This document shows, in pieces, positions 29,301-41,300 of a stretch of DNA of 64,000 bases (the first letter of the stretch is position 1; each line of letters opens with the position of its first letter). A program made the position numbers and the translations under genes. Source of the stretch: Panopea generosa (lineage: Eukaryota; Mollusca; Bivalvia; Adapedonta; Hiatellidae); the NCBI GenBank assembly GCA_029582155.1, contig CM055896.1, positions 11,678,987 through 11,742,986 on the forward strand, written 5' to 3'. The notes under the pieces were generated by a model. That model was not told where the DNA came from. It saw nothing but the letters and a program-made list of their open reading frames with translations, and did not search any database.

Positions 29301-32300
29301 CTACGTGGTCCATTGTTGGGAGAGTGGACCATTCTACAGTCCAACTTAAAAAAAATAGTAGAAAATAAAAATGTGTAAACCAAAGACAGATATCATGTGA
29401 CCCATGACATTATAGAAAAAAGACCAGGTGGGTGGGAGAGTACTTCATCCCAAATAAATGTAAATTTTATAGTAAATACAAATTGTTTCATACAAGTCAT
29501 ACTGATATAACTGTTTTAGGCAAAATATTTCAGAACTTCACTGATTTTGCCGACTGATTTAAATCAGTGTTTACTTTAAAAAACATTTTTTACATCTTGA
29601 GATATGTAATTTATATACATGCCGCTAAAATTGTATCTATAGAAGCCAAAGTGTTTTTTTTTACTGAAACATGTACCCAAAACAGGAGTTGATATTCAAC
29701 CCATTACTGGTCTCTTTTACACATGTTTTACAAATAATCCCAGTGTACGACAGGTGAGAGCATTAACAGACTGTGCTTCTTGTACAGGCTGTAAGGATGT
29801 TCTCATCCATCTGTAAAGAAGTTCATACCTCAGTTTTTGTCTAAATCATTAAATAATAGAACAAAAAAAGATTATATCTACAAATGTTGATATCTTATGT
29901 TACAGACAGGCCTTTTGCCATTAACCCTTTACTCCACAGATATGCATTTTCCTGCACCAATCACAGAAGGCCTTTGAAAACAGTGCAGGAAGAGTTCAGA
30001 TTGCTTGTAACAAGCAATCTGAACACTTCCTGCACTGTTTTCCACTCTGTCAGTTAATATAAACATAATTCACCCAATAATTCAAAATCCTTCTATATTA
30101 GGTGTCCAAAGGCGTCTATATGAAGTAAAGGGTTAAACATTAATTTCTACTATCATTAGTTAGGAATGCAACAAGTCTCCATTACCACATATGTAAATTT
30201 TGATGTATTGCAATACGCTAATATCAATATATTGCAGTTTTCTATATTAGTCAAGATCACAAAGTACTTTTATGATGGGGTTCTTCGTGTAGAAGAGATA
30301 AACGGCACACACAGATATGATCTACATGTATACAGTGTCAACATAAAAACTTAAACCCTGAAATCTAACAAAAGCAGCCAGATGATCATGATTTTAGACT
30401 GGCTCTAGAAAAACTGCTATTGGTTTCATTGACATTGATAACAGAATATTAGTCTAACCAGTCAAAACTAAATTAAGATTTTAAGTATTTAAGTAAAACA
30501 TAAGAAGCAGACGACAGGACATACTTGTTTAACAGTTGTATCACAATATAAGCATACATAAAATACAACAGTCGTTCCGAATAAGTTTCTTATTACGGTA
30601 CTTCAGAACAACTTAATACTAGTTGTAATAGTGTCCGGCATATACAAAACTGTATGGTAACACAAAGTATTCGAATCTGTATTGTAATGTATTGTAAAAC
30701 CAGAAAATTGTTGCAACCCTAGTTTAAAGTGACAGTAAATTCATGAATTCAAAAGATAAACATTTCAATCAGTATTTTATCAGTGTAAATGAAAAGAATT
30801 TAAATGAGTTAAAAGGATAAATATGTTAATCAGTGTAAATGGGAAGTACTTTAATCCATTAAAGGATAAATGTATTTTTCAGTGTAAATGATAAGTATTT
30901 CAATCCATTAAAAAAGGATAAATATATTTATCAGTGTAAATGTTAAGTATTTTAATGCATTAAAAGGATAAACATATTTTTCAGTGTAAATGTTAAGTAT
31001 TTTAATGCATTAAAAAAGGATAAATATATTAATCAGTGTAAATGATAAATATTTCAATCCATTAAAAAAGGATAAATATATTAATCAGTGTAAATGATAA
31101 GTATTTTAATGCATTAAAAGGATAAACATATTTTCCAGTGTAAATAATAGGTATTTTTATGCATTAAAAGGATGAATATATTTTTTAGTGTAAATGAGAA
31201 GTATTTTAATGCATTTAAAGGATAAATATATTTTTCAGTGTAAATGAGAAGAATTTTAATCCATTAAAAGGTTAAATGTATTTATCAGTGTGTCTGACTG
31301 TGTCAGCAACAAGCATTTTATCCATTAAAAGGTCAAGCATACTGTCACAGAAGAAGGCAAAAACAGAGATTTTCTCTCAGAACAATGTCAAACTATGTTA
31401 ACTAATTATTACCTGTACCAGATTACAACCAAACCTGTGCGACTTGTCACCTCTATTGAGCAGATACTTGCCTTGAGCAGCAACATTTGCTATTTTTCAT
31501 TTCTATGCTTTCAGAGCAAATTAACCTGGATTAAGCAACATCCTGTCTTAAAAGGCCACTTTTGTTCCTCCCCTTGACTGGTGACATAACACACATTTGA
31601 CTGGATTGTTCATCACAAGTGAGAAATGCCACCTGCAGAAACTTATGGATGAAGTATAAGCCATTCAAGCAGAGAAAAGAGAAGGCATACATATGCTGCA
31701 AGGAGGTATAGAGCGCATCTGTTCAACAAGTTAGTCTTGTCGGTCTATGTTTACATAGATACCTTATTGAAATCTACCTGTTTGATAGCCATGTCATACT
31801 CAGGTATGTTTCTCGGTAAATAACCCGGGTCCGTCGTGCTGGCATGGAATAGACAGACCCACATAAACACGTTCATCACGAAGAAGGCAATGTGAAACAA
31901 CTGCAGGTCATACCATGTGTAGGGCAGGCACTGAAACAGGAAAATCATGGTAAAACTAAATCTACAGTGTATAGACTTCACAACCATACATGTATGTTAT
32001 ATATACACATAAGCAATCATAATTTCAGCCACAAGGTTACAAGTATCTGAAAAAAAAAATTCTAACTTTCGAACCAAGTTTGGTTAAGAAATCTCAGATT
32101 AATATCTAGGTACATTTTCTCAGAGTGGTTCCACACAGGTTCACCTACGTGTATCTGGAGCATTCCTCCACCAATATGACTGCTTGCCAATATAACCTAT
32201 AAAATGCTTGAAAACAGTGTTTATAACAAATATCGAATGTCAACACTATACTGAGAAATGAAGAAAAAAAACAAAAACAAAAAACACCTAAGGCCACCCT

Positions 32301-35300
32301 TAAAAAATTGCTTGTTTGTCACTTTTGATTCATACAATTTAGGGGTGGGCAGATAGGTAAATTTTTCTCTTTTATTTTGTAATCAATTAGAAAACCTTTT
32401 TAAAAACATGTAATGACTGAGAATATTTTGAATAAACACCAAAAACAAAAAATAACAAACATTAATTCATTTTTTTTCTGACCGCTCCCCAAATTTTTTT
32501 CCCCAAGTATTCAAGTTTCATAGAACTTCTGCGTAAATTTTTTTCATCTACAAGTCCAATACTATCACTCTCAACTATAACTTGAAAAGCCATATCAAAG
32601 TAATTGAAGACATATATTTAGGCACCTTACTCTGTTCTTGATATAAAAATTATTAAAAAAATCTCCATAATAATGGACTCAAAGCCTCAACCCCAAACCC
32701 ACCCACTCCCACACACCCAATTAAAGTTCATGTAAATTGTGACTTTTCTCCCATGTGTATCTCCCCATATTTGGGATCAATTGATTTATGCTCGATTAAA
32801 ATAGAACTGGTTTACTATCAAGTATGGAGTCTGCCCTTAACTAAGTACAGAGAGGAGAAGCTTACACGAGCAGGTAACAAGTATGACATGAAGACACTTA
32901 CCTTGAAAACATACATAGGGTATCCCCAACACAACACGTTGATGAAGAAGAATAACAGGGGTCCCTTACTATTGCCTGGGGGACCAAATACAATTGACCT
33001 GAAATAAATCAGAAACATTTTTACACAAATGTTACATATTATATACAGTATGTCAGTAAAACTAACATTAACAAGGTTTATCGCTATTTCCAACACAATA
33101 CAAGTCTCACTACACAGTTGAATTTTGTTCTTTGTTCTATATAAAATCAGGTCTAGGATTTCCATGGTAAAAAGAATTCCACATAGATTGTTTTTCATAG
33201 CAGAAATGCTAACCCACCTAAAAATGCACAATAACTGGTAGGTTGATCAGGTTGTGTTTTTTTTTTAAGAGGTTGCAGTGACACCCTGAGATTTTGTGAA
33301 AAAAGAAATCCTCTAATGCTCATAAATACATGCATATGTTGAAATCATATAAAAGTCACTTTTTTAACACCAGTGATGTCTTATTGCAGTATATACTATA
33401 TCAACTTTTGCTCTACTCATCTGCAGCAAGAAATCACTACTACTATGAAACATTTTGAAAATATTTCAAAACCAATTTACAAAGGCCTTGTTTTTAAGTG
33501 CAAAATCATGTTACCGTGGTAAAAATGGGGTGTAACTATGTAGTGAGACATTACAGATCATATTTATGGCAACAAGTTATATTGGCCGAGGACAACCACC
33601 AGACAGTTATATTGGCCGAGGACAACCACCAGACAGTTTTATTGGCTGAGGACGACCACCAGACAGTTTTATTGGCCGAGGACGACCACCGGACAGTTAT
33701 ATTGGCCGAGGACGACACCCAGACAGTTATATTGGCCAATGACGACCCCCAGACAGTTATATTGGCCGAGGACAACCACCAGAAGTTATATTGGCCGAGG
33801 ACAACCACAAGACAGTTATATTGGCCGAGGACGACCACCAGACAGTTATATTGGCAGAGGACAACCACCAGACAGTTATATTGGCCGAGGACGACCACCA
33901 GACAATTATATTGGCAGAGGACGACCACCAGACAGTTATATTGGCAGAGGACAACCACAAGACAGTTATATTGGCCAAGGATGACCCCCAGACAGTTATA
34001 TTGGCCGAGGACGACCACCAGGCAGTTTTATTTGCTGAGAATGACCCCCAGACAGTTATATTGGCCCGAGGACGACCCCCGGACAGTTATATTGCCACAG
34101 AACAGTTATATTGGCCGAGGATGACCCCCGGACAGTTATATTGGCCGAGGACGACACCCAGACAGTTATATTGGCCGAGGACGACCTCCAGACAGTTTTA
34201 TTGGCAGAGGACAACCCCAGACAGTTATATTGGCCAAGGACAACCACCAGACAGTTATATTGGCCGAGGACAACACCAAGAGTTTTATTGGCAGAGGATG
34301 ACCCCAATACAGTTATATTGGCCGAGGACAGCCCCCAGACAGTTTTATCGGCCGAACACTACCCCCAGACAGTTTTATTGGCAGAGGATGACACCCAGAA
34401 ACATATACATGAATCAATGTAGAACAAACATCCTTCTATCAATTAAGCAACTGGCAACTTTCTACATAAAGTGTTAAGACTGAACTGAACTTGAACCCAT
34501 GACCTTAGCAGTGAGAAGTAAGCGGTACTGAGAGCCCTAGTAAGAACAGAAGGTCGACCCTGGTGCTTATCAACTGTGATGCATGTATTAGATTTAAAAA
34601 ATATTACAACTGCAAATAAAATAGGAATTTTGAAATCTGTCAAATGAGATATATACAAATTTTAATAAATGGAAATTAATACATGCCTAAGGTTATTTTT
34701 TAATGTGTTAACTTTCCTTGATATAAATGACTAGTCAGCCATACCCGTTACCAATTGAGCTAGCTGGGCCCAATTAAGCAAAGAAAATATGCCATGTACA
34801 TAACCATCAACAGCAGTGCCAGTATGTAAATACAAATTTGTTGTTTTAACATTCCATCATATCAAAGTATCAATGCAGAAAGGAAAATAACATTAAATAT
34901 AAAATATGTCTACAATTAAGAGAACGCTTACCAAAAATCGATTTTTGGCATAAAACTATTTTTGGACTTAATTTCAGACTTGAGGTAATCGACGACTAAT
35001 TCATGTTTTCTGCCTGTCGCCAACATGATGGGTGTTTTTCCATTCTTATCTGGAGCTGTAATCTCTAACCCATCCTGAAATGTAAAATGCCATCATTCAA
35101 ATTAGTTGATATTTACTTAATTTATATACATTCTACAGTAAATCATTAATAGACGATGTCATGCCATTAGTGATTATATACTGTGTAATTATTGATTTTC
35201 AGTCATTTTGTGGAAAGCCTAAACAAGAGTTGTCAGAATACCAACAAAGCTCGCCTCTGGGTGTCTAAGTCCAAAAAGGGCCATAACTGTGCCAAAATGC

Positions 35301-38300
35301 AATCCAGAGTTATGGTTCTTATCTTTGTGTGTTCCATTGATGATGGTGAACACACATGCAAAGTTTCATTCATATCCAATGAGTAGTTGCATAGATATCT
35401 GAAACTTGTACGCAAAAGTTTAACCTGGGTGTCTACAGACGACGCCGACGTCATGACAATAGCTCTCCTTAGACTTCATCCCGGCAAGCTAAAAAGGAAG
35501 TCTAACTACCATCCATTGACCATGGGTATAATTTTATATCCAAATATATAAAGAATTTACCTGTACACAGAATGTAGGCCAACATTTTCTAAGCTACAAC
35601 TTATTCTATATTTCTATCTAGTGTGTACATTTTGTTAAGATTTACGGATAAATATCAAATTTCAGTTACTGTAGGTTACTGAGTATAAGCTACATTGCAT
35701 AAAAGACATGCGTGTCAATGTCAGAGGTTATGTGTTAACTTGCTTGTATTGTTTTCTCATCACTGTAAAAGGTCTATTACTTTGAGACCTACTTCATTAA
35801 AACACTTTATGTTACACAATATGAAGATTTTAATAAATTGGAGGTTCGAATATTACATGTAGACTCCTATCAGGGCCAAACCAAAGTTCGATTTTACAGG
35901 AGGCACAATCCAAACTGCACATTTTTACACTATTATCTTGAATACACATTGGTGGCTTTTTAGACCCAACATAACAGTACATATCAACTCTTAGTAATAC
36001 ACTATAAGACAAGTATTTTCTGGGTATAATGATACATTTATATTGGAATATTATATGTGATATATCATATTTTTTGCAAAAGTAATTATTATTCTGGGTG
36101 TAACTTTATTCTTTTTACATAAACAGTAATAAACATGTGAACCTCCGCAAATTCTACAGAGGCAAGTGCCACCGTTTGCTTCAGTGTGGCCATGGCCCTG
36201 CCTATATAAAAAGGAACATAATTCTGATAAATAACCAAAAGGCGCTGGAATTTGTGGTAATCTATGACCGAAAGTATGGAATATAGTTAATTACCTGTTC
36301 ACACAACTCCTTCACACTGGTGAGATCTCCGTTTATACAGGCCAAGTGTAAAGGTGTCTGACCAAAGTTGTCTTTCTGTCTTGGATTGAACCCAGAGTAA
36401 ATTAACAACCGCATCAACTCAGATTTACCTAGAAAGATATGCATGCAAATGTCAAAGTATTTACATTAATCAAACATTAGTTCTGAAATACATTATAGAC
36501 ACCAAGGTGTGTAAGGTTTACAGTTATAAAGAATTTGACACTTACATAAAAATAAGCTCAGTGTTGCTTTTCTTCTTCAAAAAAGCTAAAAAATAAAAAA
36601 TCCTTAACCTATGCTGCTACAATTTTTATTTATAGTAGTTAGTCATGGTTAGATGTTTCAAGGGGGGCAGTAGTGTAATGGGTAGAGAGGTGGATAATCA
36701 AGCCAGAAGTTATGGGTTTGATTCTCAACTTGAGTCAGTACAGCTCAAATAATAACGCTCATTATATTAAAGTGAAAGATTTAAAAAGAAGCTAACACTG
36801 CTTTAAAAGGAACCTTGGCAGAGCCTTGATTCCAATAAAAACAGTGACACCTCTGGTTAGAATATCTCTTAGTTTAAACATAGCAAACGGGTTGGGCCAC
36901 AAGTTCTAGCAATATTAGTTACGGCCCTCCCCTTTCAATATACAAATAACATTAGAATCAAGATGGCAATTTTAACAATCAATAGGATGTAAACCAACAA
37001 TAAAATTGAAGAGATAAATAAAGAAAAATAAATAAATAAGGTGAGAAAAAGAGAGAAAATACATATTATGTTTTCAAGTGCTGTCATAATATCATTCCAA
37101 TGCATTGAAGGGCTGCATAAAATTGGGCATGATGCCGAGAGTCAATTGTTGACAAAACGTTTCGTGTCTTTAATGTATTGTTGTACTTGTGTAAATATAA
37201 ATGTATTTGTGTCACTGGTATATGTACTCTTACCAAATAATAACACTCGTGTACTTAAGGGATGAAAATGGCGTGTGGAACGAAAAAAGACGAAGTCGTT
37301 CATCAGTATATATAGAACATTGCATAAAGAAGTGCTCGGCGTCTTCTTTTTCATTACCGCATCCGTCGCATCTTGCATCAAGTGTTAAAGAATTTAAAAA
37401 TGTATCAAACTTAAGATGACTACATCCGTTTCTCAAACGAGCGTGGAAAACAGATAAAATTCGACTACCAGTTAGATAATACGATGGTACTATTTGCGTT
37501 TTAAAATACATGTTTGTTATATGAGTTTTAAAAATTGATAATGTCTCTGAGTTACGAATGTACTCGGGAAGTGTATTCCAAATAGATACGCATGACGGAA
37601 TAAACAAATTTGCAAATAGTTGTGTTCTTGTGTTAAAAACAACATAATCGGAAGAATTTCGTAAGTTGTAAGGTGTATTTACTCCTACTGTTTCTGGAAA
37701 AAGAGAACATAAATAATCGGGTAGAATTCCTGTTTTAAGTTTATATGCAATAATATATTTTTGATATTTTCTTCTTTCTGATAGCGATAACCATCCCATT
37801 TCGGTGTATAACTTATTTATAGAAACTGAACGCGTCAAACCAGTAACCACTCTAGCTGCTTCGTGTTGTATTTTTTTTAGTTTGTCTTTTTCATATTGGG
37901 AACAATTATCAAAAACAATTGATGCATATTCAAAAACTGGTTGCAGAAATGATATATATATTTGGTTTAGAGATTTCCGATTAAGTGTAAATTTGATTTT
38001 TCGCATCATGCCTAAAATTTTTGAAGCTGATGAAACAATATTATTTATGTGTTGATGCCATTTTCCATCATGACTAAAAGTAACACCTAGAATATCTCTT
38101 AATAACGATCCAATACTAATGAAAGATTCTCATCGAAATACATATTTTAAATATAAGTTACCTTTAAACGCTGACCAATGTAGAGCATTATCTCCATCTT
38201 TGTCCACCATCTGTAAACGAGCCCCTTTACCCATCAGATATCCTGCTAACATTGTCTGGCCATACTGGGCTGCCACTATCAGCGGTGTACAACCCTTATT

Positions 38301-41300
38301 GTCCGTAACATCCAAACTCACGCCAGCCTGCACCAAAATATCAACAATAGCAATGTGTCCATTCACACAAGCCCAATGTACGGGCCTTGCCCCAAGCTCA
38401 TTATTACTGGGTTCATTTGACGGTGCCTTGTGTTCAAGTAAATACCGCAATATGGTAGTGTGGCCCCCTAGACATGCCCAATGAGCAGGTATGTGGCCCT
38501 TCTCATCTCGCAGAGAAAGAACTTCAGGCCCCATCTTGTCCACAATATTCTGTACTGGGATAAGCATCCTGAAGTAAAAAATATTCTGTATACATAAAAG
38601 GAATACAAAATACTGTAACACTTGAGATGTGACAAATCCATTTAGATAAATTTCTTCACTTTAAAAATCAGTAGTGCCATAAACCTTTTGAAAATAACCT
38701 CTCTCTCTTTATATATATATAATCTATGAAGTGAACCCCTAGTAGAACTGAAATAAAAAAATAATTGTGAAATGTATATTTACGATTGTCTAATTTCTCC
38801 AATGGAACTTAATGACAATAACAGAGCAAGTATATATATATATATACATACTACCAAATAAAGTTTAAACCAAACAATTCTGTAAAAAATATTGTCTGTG
38901 AACAAGCTCTGGTGATTAAAAGGTAAGTGGTGTGCTATGGTACAATTTATATTAACAGAGTTTACAGCAAACCAATACTGTCTTATTTCATAATGAATTG
39001 ATGACCTAGTATTAGCCTGCCCAAATTTTACTAGTCCAGCACAAAATGTTATATGCTAAATCAAAACATAAAATCATCAACAAATAATACATTTACAAAT
39101 ATCTATGTGACATTTTCTTAGAAAGTGAATCATCATCACCATGACAACACTTCCAGTTGAAAATGAAACTACGAATAAAAAACGAAAAATGCGTGACTTA
39201 GGAAACTCAAGATAAATTACAGACGAAAACATACCCTGAAATTTACTGGGACAATCAACAAGAACTCAACACCATATCAATTACCTGCAAATGTGCATCG
39301 AAATAAATCAATACCAAAAACACTAAGAAAATATAATACCACAAGTTCCAGTTATAAGCTAAAATCTCCAAATAAAATGGGAAGACAAATTCCTAATGAT
39401 ATGGACCCACTCCAATGAAGATTTCACCAAATTCACAGCAGACATTAGCAAAACAGAAGCATGGATGCTACCATAAAAAAGGACAATCAAGGATATTATA
39501 TTACAAGGAAATATATTGCACTTTAATTTTCTTACAACAGACATAAGCTATATGTACTTTAATATTCTATAAGCTTACAATGTAATTTTAATAGTACAAA
39601 TATATTTATAGACATAAAATCATGTGATGACAAAACAGTAAATGTTTTTGCTTCAGTGTAATAAATCTGAAAAACTGTATGTATCCGGAAGAAGACCCAG
39701 AAAGTGTTGAAACTAGCTAACAATAAAACAATCAAAACCTGTCCCCCATCAGTTGTTTTTTCCACTACCAAAAGCTATCAATCTAATCTATAAAGAGGGA
39801 TCCCTGGTAGTAATTTGCTATTCTTAATGTAAGTGATTTGGCATGAAAACACTTTGCCTCAATTAATTTGATAACTTTTGTGATATCGGTAATTGACTGT
39901 TTACTGGAATCAAAATCCACATGGCAAAAATGATAGGGTAGTAAAAATTCCCTTGATGGGTAGTCCAAATCCACATGGCAAAAATGATAGGGTAGTAAAA
40001 ATCCCCTTGATGGGTAGTCCAAATCCACATGGCAAAAATGATAGGGTAGTAAAAATTCCCTTGATGGGTAGTCCAAATCCACATGGCAAAAATGATAGGG
40101 TAGTAAAAATCCCCTTGATGGGTACTCAAAATCCCCATGATGGGTGGCATTTGTGAATAATTGTGTATGGTATAGATATAATAAGAGGGTTATTTCTAAA
40201 TGTGCTAAAATTAGCCAAATAAAAGACAAGCAAAACAATGAGCAATATTATTGATTTTATTCTTTTTAATTTGTCTAATCTAATCATTCAAATTATTGAC
40301 ATAATATAGACATAATTTTATGATATAATGCTCGTAGCACATCAGAAAAAAAAAATGAAAGAAAAACTACTCTGGACAGCACAATCTGTAACTTGTAATT
40401 AAATATATCTTCGGTTTTAACACATTAATTTATCCTTCATAAAAAAGTTTACGAGAGCCTCCATTTTGAAAGAGCAGTAATGTTGATCTCAAAAGGCATC
40501 GTATTATATATCCAAAGATGCAACAGTTTGAACTAATGTAAATAATTTTGTTGAACTGCAAATTAATATCATCATTTAAAGTAATTATCATCTAAGATCT
40601 TAACCCTTTACTTCATAAAGACGCCTTTGGACACCTAATATTGAAAGCATTAATTCACCACATATCAGCAATAAGTGAATTATGTTTATAACTGACAGAG
40701 TGGAAAACAGTGCACTGTTTTCAAAGGCATTCGGTGATTGGTGCTGGAAAACATGTATCTATGGAGTAAAGGGTTAAGCCAATATGCAGTCAATTTATTC
40801 AATTAAGGGGTTATAAATCATTGACATGATCACTTAAATAACTGTGACTGTGACAAACAAGTTTTTGTTAAAAATTACAATAAACTGCTCTAATTATCAG
40901 CAAATTATTAACATGACCACATAAATAATTGACTGTGACAAACAAGTTTTTTGAAAAATTACAAACTGTAAAAATATAATTAATAACATAGTTGTTTGTG
41001 AATCTGCCTCTTTTTTTTTTAAGAAAATAAAACAAAAATTACTCTCTAGATTGAACATCCCCATATATAATATCATGGGGATTTTTACTACCCATCAAGG
41101 GGATTTTGACTACCCATCACAGGGATTTTGATAACCCCTCTATATTGGAGTTATGGACAATCCGGCCCCACGCAAATCTGGCCCCGCTACCAATCCGGCC
41201 CCTAGACAAAACGTCCTTGGTTAATCCGGCCCCATTTAGCATGGTCAATCCGGCCCCACTTTTATTTTATAAATTATAGCATTTATTTTTTGGTATTTCT

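Noticed and set aside
33498-34477. Long overlapping frames of 155-228 codons on both strands
   Set aside because: They arise because the minisatellite period is 30 bp, a multiple of three; repeats of [10 protein letters not shown] or [10 protein letters not shown] have no independent support.
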